Position numbers and translations under genes: made by a program. Shown in pieces: positions 1 to 9,283 of a stretch of DNA of 64,000 nt (position 1 is its first letter; each line of letters begins with the position of its first letter). Below the pieces are notes generated by a model. It saw only the letters and a list, made by a program, of their open reading frames with translations. It searched no databases and was not told the DNA's origin. The DNA is from DASXHZ01 sp036488085 (GTDB lineage Bacteria; Acidobacteriota; Thermoanaerobaculia; Gp7-AA8): assembly GCA_036488085.1 (NCBI GenBank), contig DASXHZ010000005.1, positions 38,369-102,368 of the forward strand, given 5' to 3'.

Positions 1-214
1 TCAGGGAGAGGCCGCAGAGCAACTCGATCCATGGCATCGTCAGCGCCATCAGATTGATCAGCGCACCGGGAACGATGCGGTAGTTGTAGACCATGTGCGC
101 GAACGACGGCGGATCGACGAGCTTCGGCAGCGCCGCCGCGACGAAGAAGATCCCGAGCGCGATCTGGACGCGGATCGTTAGCCACGGGTGTGTGAGAGCG
201 TTCGAAACGTTCAT
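1..214 (-). CDS. MauE/DoxX-like membrane protein, N-terminal part (runs off the window)
   Basis: The 71 visible residues begin MNVSNALTHPWLTIRVQIAL and continue with a hydrophobic helix containing AAALPKLVDP, then a second helix near the window edge. A first helix followed by a PKLxDP-type turn is typical of the MauE/DoxX family of small four-helix membrane proteins, which act in periplasmic thiol redox maturation or as quinone-linked proteins. The ATG overlaps the TGA of the upstream rhodanese gene (ATGA), so the two are very likely co-transcribed and translationally coupled. The rest lies beyond the left edge, so the family call rests on the first third only. Confidence 0.6.
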   Translation of the reverse strand, partial: MNVSNALTHPWLTIRVQIALGIFFVAAALPKLVDPPSFAHMVYNYRIVPGALINLMALTMPWIELLCGLSL

Positions 215-978
215 CACGGCGTCGAACCGGTGTGCACCGCGGCGCCGTGCTTCTGCCAGTCGGGGAAGCCGTCTTTGTAGACGTAGATGTTGTTGAACTG
301 GATCCCCCACAGCTTCTGGGCGAGCATGTGCGAGTCCTCGCACTCGCCGCCGGAGCAGTAGACGACGATCGGCTTGGCCTGGTCGGCTTCGCTGCCTCGC
401 TCGTTGAAGAGCTTGTTCACCTTGTCGTCGATGTCCGACTCCCACACCGAGAACGAGCGTGCTCCCGCGATGTGTCCCTCCTCATAGACCGACGTTCGCC
501 GCGCGTCGAGGAACAGAACGCCGGCGGCATGCAACGCCGCGACGTCGCCGTACGCGATCTCGACGTACGGCTTGTCGGGGTGGGGGGTGAATTTGGAGGG
601 GTCCTGTTTGGGCGCGGGCGTGGTGGGTGCCGCGGTTTGAGTTGCCGGTTGCCGGTTGCCGGTTGCCGGTTTTTCGATTGGCGCCGTCGTTGTCGTGGTG
701 CTGGGTGGTGGCTTCAGTGGGGCGGCTGCCTCGCCGCCGGTTGTCGGTGCGGTCTGCGTAACCGGTTCTGAAACTGACGCCGCCGAGGTCGGCGGCGCCA
801 CACTGAGAACGGTCGGCGGAGGCGCGGTCGCCGTCTCCTGCGGCACCTTCAGCGCGTTCGGGTAATTGCCCTTCAGCGCCATCTTCCGTTCGCGGCCCGC
901 GAGCGCGTTCGAGACCAGGGCGCAAATGACGGCCGCACCGATCAACGTCGCGGCCTCCAGCCAGAATCGTCTGTTCAT
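214..978 (-). CDS. Membrane-anchored rhodanese-like sulfurtransferase
   Basis: The 254-residue protein has one N-terminal membrane anchor (about residues 8-26), a long low-complexity Ala/Pro/Thr linker (about 45-130) and a C-terminal rhodanese domain (about 138-250). The domain carries LFLDARR, the EEGHIAGA turn and the active-site loop CSGGECEDS with the likely catalytic Cys208. It probably handles sulfur or disulfides on the periplasmic side. It overlaps the downstream MauE/DoxX gene by ATGA, and a rhodanese with a DoxX/MauE partner suggests thiol redox work. The linker contains ATGNRQPAT, encoded by a GGTTGCC repeat that also occurs in a gene at the right end of the window. Confidence 0.85.
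   Translation of the reverse strand: MNRRFWLEAATLIGAAVICALVSNALAGRERKMALKGNYPNALKVPQETATAPPPTVLSVAPPTSAASVSEPVTQTAPTTGGEAAAPLKPPPSTTTTTAPIEKPATGNRQPATQTAAPTTPAPKQDPSKFTPHPDKPYVEIAYGDVAALHAAGVLFLDARRTSVYEEGHIAGARSFSVWESDIDDKVNKLFNERGSEADQAKPIVVYCSGGECEDSHMLAQKLWGIQFNNIYVYKDGFPDWQKHGAAVHTGSTP
641..670. repeat. GGTTGCC heptamer repeat inside the rhodanese linker
   Basis: Four consecutive copies of a GTTGCCG-type heptamer lie in frame within the rhodanese gene and encode the linker segment ATGNRQPAT. The same motif recurs near 63946-63985 in the binding-protein gene, where it also encodes GNRQ and ATGN. Confidence 0.85.
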
Positions 979-1008
979 CGCCTTTGTGACGCCGCGCGCC
1001 CTATAACG

Positions 1009-2670
1009 TTACGAGCGGCTGCGGCGGAGAATGTAATCGAGTCCGCCTACACGATACCAACGATACCCGTAGCCCTCGATGGCGAGTCTGTGAACGCCGT
1101 TATCGTCGCCGTCGCTGTGATCAGCGGACAGCAGATTCACGAGCGACGTGCGGTCATCGTTCTCGATCGCCAGCGTGAGCCGGTGCGGCCGATCGTCGAG
1201 GTTGTGGACCGCGACGATGGCGTTGTCACGCCAGTCGTAGCGGATCGCGAGGACGTTAGGCGACCCGGTGCGGAGGACCTGCCATTCGCCCCACCCGATC
1301 TCCGGACACTCCTTCCGCATCCGGATGATCCGCTCCGTCCAGTTGAGAAACGACTCGGGCTCGCGACGTTGATCGGCGGCGTTACAGACCTCATAGCCCG
1401 ACACCTCGTCGTCGATGAGCGGCAGTACCGGCTTCTCGCCGGCGGTGAAGCCACCGTGGCGTTCCGTCGACCACTGCATCGGCGTACGCGCGGACTGGCG
1501 CTCCTTCAGCTTCAGATCGTCGCCCATTCCGATCTCGTCGCCGTAGCGGATGACCGGCGTTCCCGGCAGCGTGAACATCAGGCTGTACGCCAGCTCCATC
1601 CGCCGCCGATCAAAGTTGAGCATCGGGGCGAGGCGCCGCCGGATGCCGCGGTCGTAGAGCTGCATCGATGGCTCGGGCCCCATCTTCTCGAACACGAGCT
1701 GGCGCTGTTCGTCGGTGAGCCGCCCCAGATCGAGCTCGTCGTTGTTGCGGAGGAAGTGCGCCCACTGCGCGGTGATCGGCCGCTGGCGTGTCTTCCGGAG
1801 CGAGACCGTAAGCGGCCGTGCGTCGCCGGATGCGAGCGCGTAGAAGACGTTCTGGTTCACGAGGAAGTTGAACATCATCTGCATCCGGTCGTCGCGGTCG
1901 CCGAAGTAGTTGAGGTCCTGATCGGGCAACACATTGGCCTCGGCGAGTAGTACCGCGTCGCCGCGCCGCCACTGCAGAAAGAGCCGCAGCTCGCGAAGCA
2001 GGTCGAAATCCTGGACCGGCTTGCCGATCGTCGGCCCTTTCTCGGAGATGACGAACGGCAGCGCGTCGACGCGGAAGCCGGAGACGCCGAGCTCCAGCCA
2101 GTAGCCCATGATCCGCTTGATCTCCTCGCGCACCTCCGGGTTCTGCGTGTTGAGGTCGGGCTGGAAGTCGTAGAAGCGGTGGAAGTACCACTCGTGCGCT
2201 TCGGAGTCGAACGACCACGTCGACTTCTGCACGCCGGGGAAGACCATTCCCTTGTTCCAGCCGCGCGGCCGTTTCTTCGACCAGACATACCAGTCGCGGT
2301 ACTTCGACTTCGGATTGCTGCGGGCGTCGCGGAACCACGGATGCTGGTTCGACGTGTGGTTCACGACGAGATCAACGATGACACGGATCCCGTGCTCGCG
2401 CGCCTGGTTCATGAACTCGATGAAGTCGCCCGACGTGCCGTATCGCGGATCGACGCCGTAGTAGTCGGTGACGTCGTAGCCATCGTCGCGGCGCGGCGAG
2501 GGATAGAAGGGGAGGAGCCAGATGCACGTGACGCCGAGGCCCGCGAGATAGTCGAGCCGCCGCGAAAGCCCCTCGAAGTCGCCGGTGCCGTCCGCGTTCG
2601 TGTCCATGAACGTCTCGACGTTCAGGCAGTAGAGGACGGCGTTCTTGTACCAGAGGTCGCTGATCAGCAT
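1009..2670 (-). CDS. treS: GH13 trehalose synthase-type alpha-glucosyltransferase
   Basis: The 553-residue alpha-amylase superfamily enzyme has the four GH13 regions in order: DLVVNHTS, GFRVDALP with nucleophile Asp202, LLAEANVLPD with acid/base Glu244, and FLRNNDELD with Asp311. The N-terminal YKNAVLYCLNVETFMD and DDGYDVTDYYG match the TreS subfamily (GH13_16), which interconverts maltose and trehalose. It is the length of a stand-alone TreS without the fused maltokinase domain. It starts two bases after the glgX stop, so the pair forms one operon linking glycogen debranching with maltose/trehalose metabolism. Related GH13 alpha-glucosidases or sucrose hydrolases are possible alternatives. 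Confidence 0.8.
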   Translation of the reverse strand: MLISDLWYKNAVLYCLNVETFMDTNADGTGDFEGLSRRLDYLAGLGVTCIWLLPFYPSPRRDDGYDVTDYYGVDPRYGTSGDFIEFMNQAREHGIRVIVDLVVNHTSNQHPWFRDARSNPKSKYRDWYVWSKKRPRGWNKGMVFPGVQKSTWSFDSEAHEWYFHRFYDFQPDLNTQNPEVREEIKRIMGYWLELGVSGFRVDALPFVISEKGPTIGKPVQDFDLLRELRLFLQWRRGDAVLLAEANVLPDQDLNYFGDRDDRMQMMFNFLVNQNVFYALASGDARPLTVSLRKTRQRPITAQWAHFLRNNDELDLGRLTDEQRQLVFEKMGPEPSMQLYDRGIRRRLAPMLNFDRRRMELAYSLMFTLPGTPVIRYGDEIGMGDDLKLKERQSARTPMQWSTERHGGFTAGEKPVLPLIDDEVSGYEVCNAADQRREPESFLNWTERIIRMRKECPEIGWGEWQVLRTGSPNVLAIRYDWRDNAIVAVHNLDDRPHRLTLAIENDDRTSLVNLLSADHSDGDDNGVHRLAIEGYGYRWYRVGGLDYILRRSRS

Positions 2671-2672
2671 CG

Positions 2673-4790
2673 CTACTGGTTGATTCGCTTCAACACCGTC
2701 ATTGCGTACCCCTGCACCGTGATGTTATCCCCCGCGTGAACTTCGGGACGGTCGCGGAGATCGGGGACGGGATCGTTGGTATCCATGACCTTCCTCCACC
2801 TCTCTCCGAGATCGTTCGGCGGCAGACGGAAGTCGAGCGGCTCGTGCCAGGCGTTGAAGAGGAGGTAGAAACTATCGTCGACGATTGGCTCACCGCGCCG
2901 GTCAGGCGTCGGAATGTTGCTGCCGTTGAGGAACACGCCGAGGGAGCGCGCGAAACCGTTCTGCCAGTCGGCGTCCGTCATCTGCGTACCGTCAGGTTTG
3001 AACCAGCCGATGTCGCTGACGTTCTCGCCGTGGAGCGCGCGCCCGGCGAACCAGCGGCGGCGCTGGAAGTTCGGATGCTCTTTCCGGAACTGCGTGAGGC
3101 GCGTCGTGAACGCGTAGAGCGTCTCGTCGACGTTCTCCCAGTCGAACCACGACGTCTCGTTGTCCTGGCAATACGCATTGTTGTTCCCGTTCTGCGTACG
3201 GCCGATCTCGTCGCCGCCGCAGATCATCGGGACGCCGATCGAGAGCAGCAGCGTCGTCAGGAGGTTCCGCTGCTGCCGCGAGCGCAACTGATTGATGTTG
3301 ACGTCGTCCGTCGGTCCTTCGACGCCGCAGTTCCACGACCGGTTGTCGTTCGCGCCGTCATTGTTGTTCTCGCCGTTCGCCTCGTTGTGCTTGTCGTTGT
3401 AGGAGACGAGGTCGCGCAGCGTGAAACCGTCGTGCGCGGTGATGAAGTTGATCGAAGCGTACGGACGGCGTCCGGTCGGCGCGTAGAGGTCGGAACTGCC
3501 GGTGAAGCGCGACGCAAGATCGTCGATCGACGAGTCGGTCCCGCGCCAGTAGTCGCGCACCACGTCGCGGTACTTGCCGTTCCACTCCGACCAAAGCGGC
3601 GGGAAGTTGCCGACCTGGTAGCCCCCTTCGCCGACGTCCCACGGCTCCGCGATCAGCTTCACCTGTGAGATCACCGGGTCCTGCTGGATGATGTCGAAGA
3701 ACGCCGACAGCCGGTCGACGTCGTGCAGCTCGCGGGCGAGCGTCGACGCGAGGTCGAAGCGGAAGCCGTCGACGTGCATCTCGAGGTGCCAGTACCGCAG
3801 CGAGTCCATGATGAGCTGCAGCACGTGCGGGTGCCGCATGTTCAGGCTGTTCCCCGTGCCGGTGTAGTCCATGTAGTACTGCCGCTGTCCATCGACGAGG
3901 CGGTAGTACGCCGCGTTGTCGATCCCCTTCATCGACAGCATCGGCCCGAGGTGATTCCCCTCGGCCGTATGGTTGTAGACGACGTCGAGGATGACTTCGA
4001 TCCCCTCCTCGTGCAGCGTCTTCACCATCTGCTTGAACTCCTGCACCTGCTGGCCCACCGACCCGCCGGAGGAGTACTCGTTGTGCGTGGCGAGAAAACC
4101 GATCGAGTTGTAGCCCCAGTAGTTGCGCAGGCCGTGCTCCACGAGATGTGAGTCGTGGACGAACTGATGGACGGGAAGGAGCTCGACGGCAGTCACGCCG
4201 AGCGTCTTGAGGTGCTTGATCGCCGCCGGATGCGCGATGCCGGCGTACGTCCCGCGCATCGACTCCGGGATCGCCGGATGCCGCTTCGTGAATCCCTTGA
4301 CGTGGACCTCGTAGATGATCGTCTCGTGCCACGGGGTGCGCGGATGGCGGTCGTTGTCCCAGTTGAAGTACGGATTCGTGACGACCGACTTCGGCATGAA
4401 CGGCGCACTGTCGGCGTCGTTCTTCGAGTGCTCCGGATCGCTGAAGTGATACGGGAACACCGCCTCGTCCCACTGCACCTGTCCGTCGACCGCTTTTCCG
4501 TACGGGTCGATCAATAATTTGTTCGGATTGAAGCGCTGCCCGTTCTGCGGGTCCCACGTCCCGTACACCCGATATCCGTAGCGCTGCCCCGGCCCGATGT
4601 TCGGCAGATATCCGTGCCAGCAGAGCACCGTCATTTCGGGAAGGTCGACGCGCGTTTCGTTGCCGCCCTCGTCGAAGAGACACAACTCGACGCGCGTTGC
4701 CGACTCGGAGAAGAGAGAGAAGTTCGTCCCCGCTCCGTCGTACGTCGCCCCGAGCGGATACGGTGTGCCGGGCCAGATCTTCACGTGCAC
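2673..4790 (-). CDS. glgX: Glycogen debranching enzyme (isoamylase-type GH13_11)
   Basis: The 705-residue protein begins with a CBM48-like beta domain (GATYDGAGTNFSLFSES) and continues with a GH13 barrel. Catalytic regions are DVVYNHTAEG, DGFRFDLAS with Asp346, LIAEPWDVG with Glu382 and TAHDGFTL with Asp454. Length and motif spacing fit GlgX/TreX debranching enzymes, which hydrolyse alpha-1,6 branches of glycogen. The gene ends in TAG two bases before treS. The upstream gap holds an inverted repeat block and then a divergently oriented glycosyltransferase-like gene. Confidence 0.93.
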   Translation of the reverse strand: MHVKIWPGTPYPLGATYDGAGTNFSLFSESATRVELCLFDEGGNETRVDLPEMTVLCWHGYLPNIGPGQRYGYRVYGTWDPQNGQRFNPNKLLIDPYGKAVDGQVQWDEAVFPYHFSDPEHSKNDADSAPFMPKSVVTNPYFNWDNDRHPRTPWHETIIYEVHVKGFTKRHPAIPESMRGTYAGIAHPAAIKHLKTLGVTAVELLPVHQFVHDSHLVEHGLRNYWGYNSIGFLATHNEYSSGGSVGQQVQEFKQMVKTLHEEGIEVILDVVYNHTAEGNHLGPMLSMKGIDNAAYYRLVDGQRQYYMDYTGTGNSLNMRHPHVLQLIMDSLRYWHLEMHVDGFRFDLASTLARELHDVDRLSAFFDIIQQDPVISQVKLIAEPWDVGEGGYQVGNFPPLWSEWNGKYRDVVRDYWRGTDSSIDDLASRFTGSSDLYAPTGRRPYASINFITAHDGFTLRDLVSYNDKHNEANGENNNDGANDNRSWNCGVEGPTDDVNINQLRSRQQRNLLTTLLLSIGVPMICGGDEIGRTQNGNNNAYCQDNETSWFDWENVDETLYAFTTRLTQFRKEHPNFQRRRWFAGRALHGENVSDIGWFKPDGTQMTDADWQNGFARSLGVFLNGSNIPTPDRRGEPIVDDSFYLLFNAWHEPLDFRLPPNDLGERWRKVMDTNDPVPDLRDRPEVHAGDNITVQGYAMTVLKRINQ

Positions 4791-4814
4791 GCTTCAGGTT
4801 GCTAGTGATGTGCC

Positions 4815-4925
4815 ATGGAGAGGGGACAGAGCGCAGAGGGCAGAGGGCAGAGCGCAGAGGGCAGAGCGCAGAGAGAGCGGAGGCTTTTTTTTCTTCCGCG
4901 CTCTGCGCTCTGCGATCTGCCCTCT
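4815..4925. repeat. Inverted CAGAGCGCAGAGGG repeat block
   Basis: A run of GCAGAGCGCAGAG/GGCAGAG motifs is followed, after a T-rich spacer, by its reverse complement (GCTCTGCGCTCTG, GCCCTCTG). The block can fold into a long hairpin and fills the gap between two divergent genes. Similar blocks occur at 54979-55072 and 57490-57520, and single-sided versions lie inside the genes at 57190-57235 and 63227-63270. Confidence 0.85.
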
Positions 4926-4959
4926 GTCTGGCACACGCCTCGCTCTTTCGCTGTTCGTC

Positions 4960-5919
4960 ATGCGACCGAATACAAAACAGGATCGGCGCTGTACCTACGT
5001 GGTGGCGCTCTCATCGCCCTCCTACGCCACGGACAGCTTCGATCTACGATCCTTTGCCGAATATCTCTCCACCGTCGGCGTCTCCGGTTGTGAAGTGATC
5101 GTGCTCGACTCGTCGGACGAGATCGACGAGCACCGCCGCATCCTTCGCTGGGTAGCGCGCCACGTCGTCGTCCACGAGCCTGTCGACGTCGTTCGGACGG
5201 CGGCGAGCGTCGCGTCGTGCGACAAGATCGTCATCGCCACCGCGAATGTCCGCTACAACGTCGCCGACCTGACGGAGCTCTGCGCTCTGCTCGACGCACA
5301 CGAGGTCGTCGAGGCGCAGGACTACCTCGAGCCGATGCCGTGGTGGGGCGGGATCGACGCGGGACGAATGCTCGTCCACCGCGGCATCGATCCGCATCCC
5401 GACCGCAGCGCGACCTTCGGCTTCCGCCGCTCGATCCTTCGCGGCCTGCGAGGCTTCGACGCCACCGGCTCGACCGACCCCGTCGGCGTTCTCGCGCTCC
5501 ATGGCGCCGAGGTCGTCACGGCGCCGGAGCTGTTCGTGCGGCGATGCCCGCCGCAGCTCCGCGAGTGGATCCGCGAGCGTCCTCGCGAGGCCGATCTCGA
5601 CTTCAACGTCCCTGCGAAAGCGGCGTTCTTCTTCGCGCTGATCCCGATGGCCATCCTCCTGGCGTTCGTCGGAGACGGTCGCGTCGCGATCGGCTACTCG
5701 GGCGCGGTCGCCTTCGCGTCCGTCGTCCTCGCCGTGCGAGGCCGTATCGGTGCCGGAGCGTTCTTCCCTCTGCGAGCCTGCCTCTTCGCGCCGTTGTGGG
5801 TCTTCGAACGATCCGTCAGCGTCTACTGGGCATTGCTGCAGCGGATGCGCGGCACCGTCGTCGAACAACCGGCCGCGATTGCCACGCAACGCAGCACGCG
5901 AGTGGCTAGCGGAGAGTAG
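4960..5919 (+). CDS. Membrane-associated glycosyltransferase-like protein
   Basis: The chosen ATG gives 319 residues and avoids translating the repeat block upstream. The N-terminal half looks like a degenerate family 2 glycosyltransferase fold: EVIVLDSSDE, VRTAASVASCDKIVIATANV and a WWGGIDAGRMLVHR segment. The C-terminal third has hydrophobic helices (AAFFFALIPMAILLAFV and FASVVLAVRG). The canonical DxD and QxxRW motifs are not obvious, so enzymatic activity is unproven. It converges on the PQQ-propeller gene and overlaps its 3' end by 14 bases. Confidence 0.55.
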   Translation: MRPNTKQDRRCTYVVALSSPSYATDSFDLRSFAEYLSTVGVSGCEVIVLDSSDEIDEHRRILRWVARHVVVHEPVDVVRTAASVASCDKIVIATANVRYNVADLTELCALLDAHEVVEAQDYLEPMPWWGGIDAGRMLVHRGIDPHPDRSATFGFRRSILRGLRGFDATGSTDPVGVLALHGAEVVTAPELFVRRCPPQLREWIRERPREADLDFNVPAKAAFFFALIPMAILLAFVGDGRVAIGYSGAVAFASVVLAVRGRIGAGAFFPLRACLFAPLWVFERSVSVYWALLQRMRGTVVEQPAAIATQRSTRVASGE

Positions 5920-7411
5920 CCGGCACCCGGAACGCTCGCAGGTTTCCCTCGGCGTCGCAGACGTAGAGGTGGTCGCCGCCGATGATCGGCGTCTGCCAGT
6001 GCACTTCGCCGATCTCGGTGGAGCTCCAGAGGGTTTTACCCGTCTCCGGGTCGAGCGCGCGCAACGTGTTCGAGTGTGCGACGTAGAGCACGTCGTTCGC
6101 GATGATCGGCGATGACGCGCCGCCCGGGATCACCCACTGTGTCACGAGACGCGGCTTCTCGCCGGAGAGATCGAGCTTCAACGCGCTGACGCCGCCGCCC
6201 GTCCCGAAGAACACCCAGGCGCTGCCGTCCGGTGCGAGCCACGTAGCGGGCTGCGTGTGCACTTCCCACCCTTGAGGCACGTTCACGACGTCGAGCTCGC
6301 CGCCGACATGCCGCGGCCCGCCTGCGCCGCTGAGATCGTCGAGATCGAGCAGCCGGATCATTGAGTCTTTGCCGCTCTGCACGCCGAGGTGCGGCTGTGA
6401 GGAATCGGTGCGCGGGAGGATCGCGATCGTCGTCGAGGAGAGATCGAGATCGTCGTCCGTGAGCTGTTGGTAATTGACCGGCGTGTAACTGTCGATCGGC
6501 GTCCCGCCGTTTGTCGCGAGGTCGGGATGGAGTGCGACCACGCTCGTCCCCCAGTTGAAGCCGCCCTGATCGGCGTCGTACGAGCCGTTGCCGGTGGTCA
6601 CGAAGACGCGGTCCGTTTCCGGATCGTAAACCGCGCCGCCGCGCGCCCAGATGCCGGCCTGCAGATCCTTGCAATCGCCGGCGGCGAAGTGCCGCGCCTG
6701 ATCGCTGCAGAGCGCGTTGAACACGATCTGCGAGTTGTCGGCGAGATTCATCGCCACGACGTGACCCTGGTAGTCGCCGTCGTCGCCCGGAATGGGATAC
6801 GCCGCGATGGCGGCGTAGAGATACGTCACGCCATTCGCCGCGGTGGCGATCGTCAGCGGCGATGAGCACTTCTCGACGTCGGGCTTCAGCGTCACGAGCT
6901 GCGGCCACCCGACCGTCACTTCTTCGCCGCTGCTCAACGCGTACTTGTGAACGTACCCGTCGAGGCCGTAGCTATAGACGAACTCGCGTCCCGGATCGAC
7001 AGCAGGGGAGGACGTGGTCCATCGCGGCCCGATTGGTGCCGCGGTTCGCCATATCTCTTCGGCCGAGTGCGCATCGAACGCCATCGCGCGGCCGCCGCTC
7101 GTGGTGAGAACGATGAGATCGCGTTGCCGGCGCCCGACCCGAACGCCCGCGACGTAGAGCGGCGACGCGTCGGAAACCTCCGGAAGGGACACCGACCAGT
7201 CCTCGACGAGCGTCCCGACGTTGTCCTTCGTCACCGCGCGTTGGGTCGGCTGCGGATCGCAACCGAATTGCAGGCAGTCGCCGTTGGGATCGACGTTCCG
7301 CCGCGGTCCGAGACGAAGAGGAGGGTGCAGCGCGCGTCGCGGGTCATCTTGCGCCGCGTTGGCGAGCGCTGGTATTAGCAGGAGGAGAAGACCAGACAAC
7401 ACACGAAGCAC
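5906..7411 (-). CDS. Secreted PQQ-binding-like beta-propeller protein
   Basis: The 501-residue protein starts at a GTG and has a signal peptide (LSGLLLLLIPALANA). It is followed by propeller blades such as GGRAMAFDAHSAEEIWRT, DGYVHKYALSSGEEV, NTLRALDPETGKTLWSS and AEGNLRAF. These W/D/G-rich blades are those of PQQ_2/outer-membrane assembly-type eight-bladed propellers. The dehydrogenase active-site Asp and the vicinal disulfide of true quinoprotein alcohol dehydrogenases are not evident. A scaffold or binding role is therefore more likely than catalysis. Confidence 0.75.
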   Translation of the reverse strand: MLRVLSGLLLLLIPALANAAQDDPRRALHPPLRLGPRRNVDPNGDCLQFGCDPQPTQRAVTKDNVGTLVEDWSVSLPEVSDASPLYVAGVRVGRRQRDLIVLTTSGGRAMAFDAHSAEEIWRTAAPIGPRWTTSSPAVDPGREFVYSYGLDGYVHKYALSSGEEVTVGWPQLVTLKPDVEKCSSPLTIATAANGVTYLYAAIAAYPIPGDDGDYQGHVVAMNLADNSQIVFNALCSDQARHFAAGDCKDLQAGIWARGGAVYDPETDRVFVTTGNGSYDADQGGFNWGTSVVALHPDLATNGGTPIDSYTPVNYQQLTDDDLDLSSTTIAILPRTDSSQPHLGVQSGKDSMIRLLDLDDLSGAGGPRHVGGELDVVNVPQGWEVHTQPATWLAPDGSAWVFFGTGGGVSALKLDLSGEKPRLVTQWVIPGGASSPIIANDVLYVAHSNTLRALDPETGKTLWSSTEIGEVHWQTPIIGGDHLYVCDAEGNLRAFRVPATLR

Positions 7412-7525
7412 GCCGCACTCCTGCCCGAAGTACGACCGGCATGGGCGATTCGCTTACGATTCGGCCATGAAACATGCGGTCGTTTTGACTTTCGTCACAT
7501 TTGTTGCACCGAACCCCGCCGCGAC

Positions 7526-8164
7526 GTGAAGCCGCAGCGGACACTTGCTCTCGTCGCCGCGGCACTCGTCGTCGTCGCGTTGTGGCTCGCCTGGCGGCGC
7601 TATTCGATCGGCAACGTCCGAAACCTCGACTCGCGCGGGACGAACGTCATCGCGTTCGGCGACTCGCTCACGGCCGGCTACGGCGCACAACCGGGTGAGG
7701 ACTATCCGTCACGCGTCTCCGCGGCGACCGGTACCCCGATCATCAACGCCGGCGTGAGCGGCGACACGACGGAGAGCGCTCTCGCACGCATCGACCGCGA
7801 CGTCCTCCACCAAGATCCTCGCATCGTCATCGTCGACCTCGGCGGCAATGACTATCTGCAGAACGTCCCGATCGCGACCACCGAGACGAACCTCCGCTCC
7901 ATCATCGAGAAGATCGAAGGCGCCGGCGCAGCCGTCATCCTCCTCGGCTTCCGCTTCCCGAGCCTGAACGCCGACTACGAGGCGATGTACGAGCGTCTCG
8001 CGAAGAGCGAGCGGTGCCTCCTCGTCGCCAACGTCCTCAGCGGCATCCTTACGCACCCCGAGCTGAAGAGCGACGAAGTCCACCCTAACGCCCGCGGCTA
8101 CCAACTCATGGCCGACCGTATCGCCGGCCCGTTGCAAAGGGTCATGCGCGCCTCGAAACGGTGA
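7526..8164 (+). CDS. SGNH/GDSL-family lysophospholipase or arylesterase
   Basis: The 212-residue protein starts at GTG and has an N-terminal hydrophobic anchor (TLALVAAALVVVALWLA). Block I is IAFGDSLTAGYG with the nucleophile Ser, block II NAGVSGDTT, block III LGGNDYLQ and block V DEVHPNARGY with the catalytic Asp and His. The order and spacing match the TesA-like SGNH hydrolases that cleave short acyl esters in the periplasm. It is followed by a 160-base repeat-filled gap. Confidence 0.88.
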   Translation: MKPQRTLALVAAALVVVALWLAWRRYSIGNVRNLDSRGTNVIAFGDSLTAGYGAQPGEDYPSRVSAATGTPIINAGVSGDTTESALARIDRDVLHQDPRIVIVDLGGNDYLQNVPIATTETNLRSIIEKIEGAGAAVILLGFRFPSLNADYEAMYERLAKSERCLLVANVLSGILTHPELKSDEVHPNARGYQLMADRIAGPLQRVMRASKR

Positions 8165-8190
8165 AGCAATGGCGATCCGGGTTCGGCGGA

Positions 8191-8313
8191 TGCACGCCTC
8201 TCACCCGGCCTTCGGCCACCCTCTCCCAAGGGAGAGGGCCTAGCTTGCTCGCTTCTCCATCTCCTTCTCCCTACGCGAGAAGGTGCCGCGAAGCGGCGGA
8301 TGAGGGGCGTGCA
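8191..8313. repeat. GCACGCCCCTCACCC / GGGAGAGGG intergenic repeat
   Basis: The element opens with GCACGCCTCTCACCCGGCC, has CCCTCTCCC near GGGAGAGGG, and closes with GATGAGGGGCGTGC, the complement of its opening. Further copies lie at 31088-31222, 46881-46953, 47401-47481, 50830-50935 and 57281-57345. It is probably a transcription terminator and a dispersed palindromic element. Confidence 0.85.
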
Positions 8314-8328
8314 AGCTACGCTAAACCC

Positions 8329-8883
8329 TCACGGCCCGACCACGATCGGGACGTAGCGGGGGAGACGGATATCCGCGGATACGCCGCGGCTGAAGACGCC
8401 GGCGTACCAGTCGCTGGACTTCTGCGCACCGCAGTTGTCCATCAGGTAGCGGCCGAGCGCGAACGCGTCGGCTTGCGACATGCGGATGCAGCCGTGCGAG
8501 GCGGCGCCGCCGAGAGCGTCTTCGTCGCCCGTGCCGTGCATGTAGTAGTCGGGTTCCTTGAAGAAGATCTTCACGACCTTCATCGGGTTCTTCTTGTCGC
8601 CCGGCTTGGTCGCCTGCTTCCCCTTCGCCCACTTCGCGTCGGGTGGCGGGACCCACGCCGGGTTCCAGACGATGTGATTGATGCGGAACGTACCGGTCGG
8701 TGTCGGGTACTTCTTCGTGCCGACCGAGACCGTATACGTCTTCACGTCTTTTCCGCCGACGCGAACGACGAGGATGTTCTTCTTGGTGCTCGCGGCGAGC
8801 GAGATCGCGCCCCCGCTCGTTGTTGATGATGTGTCCGGTGCCGCTAAGAGAAGCGCACTGAATAGGATCGTGAACAGAGTCAT
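8329..8883 (-). CDS. L,D-transpeptidase (YkuD domain), secreted
   Basis: The 184-residue protein has a short signal peptide (TILFSALLLAAP) and a YkuD domain. The domain carries HGTGDED with His116, then SHGCIRM with His130 and nucleophile Cys132, the hallmark of enzymes that form 3-3 peptidoglycan cross-links or attach proteins to peptidoglycan. There is no LysM or PG-binding domain. A second, longer L,D-transpeptidase lies at 45474-46766. Confidence 0.88.
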   Translation of the reverse strand: MTLFTILFSALLLAAPDTSSTTSGGAISLAASTKKNILVVRVGGKDVKTYTVSVGTKKYPTPTGTFRINHIVWNPAWVPPPDAKWAKGKQATKPGDKKNPMKVVKIFFKEPDYYMHGTGDEDALGGAASHGCIRMSQADAFALGRYLMDNCGAQKSSDWYAGVFSRGVSADIRLPRYVPIVVGP

Positions 8884-8916
8884 GCAGCGTCCTGCTGCAG
8901 GTTCCCTGCCGGGGGA

Positions 8917-9261
8917 CTACGCGGTCGCGAAGGCCTTGAGGGCGTCGGATTCCGTGTCGTAGACCGAGAACATCGGGAGGAGATTCGTCAGCCGCAGCGT
9001 CTTCGCGACACGGTCCTGCGGCTTGAGGAGGCGGAGCGATGCGCCGTAACGTTTCGACGTCTTGAGGCTCTGCACCAGCTCGCCGAGGCCGTTGCTGTCG
9101 ATGTAGTCCATCTCCGAGAGGTTGAGGAGGATCTTCTTGACCCCGCCCTCCAGCAGCTCGTTGATGATGTTCGGGAGCACCGCATCGCCGACACCGACCG
9201 CGAGCCTCCCCTCGAAGTCGACGATCGCCACGTCCTTTTCTTTTCGCACCGAGATGTTCAT
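8917..9261 (-). CDS. STAS-domain anti-sigma factor antagonist
   Basis: The 114-residue protein is a single STAS domain with the SpoIIAA-type motif YIDSNGLGEL. Ser56 is the expected phosphorylation site through which an anti-sigma kinase controls partner binding. No kinase or phosphatase partner is adjacent, so it may work in trans. It is divergent from rsmE, with a 22-base gap between start codons. Confidence 0.88.
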   Translation of the reverse strand: MNISVRKEKDVAIVDFEGRLAVGVGDAVLPNIINELLEGGVKKILLNLSEMDYIDSNGLGELVQSLKTSKRYGASLRLLKPQDRVAKTLRLTNLLPMFSVYDTESDALKAFATA

Positions 9262-9283
9262 CGGTGGCGGATCATATCAGCGG

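Noticed and set aside
7467..7529. A 20-codon frame (MKHAVVLTFVTFV...) overlapping the SGNH hydrolase start
   Set aside because: It is very short, lacks a clear ribosome site and has no supporting conservation that can be seen; a leader role is possible but unsupported.
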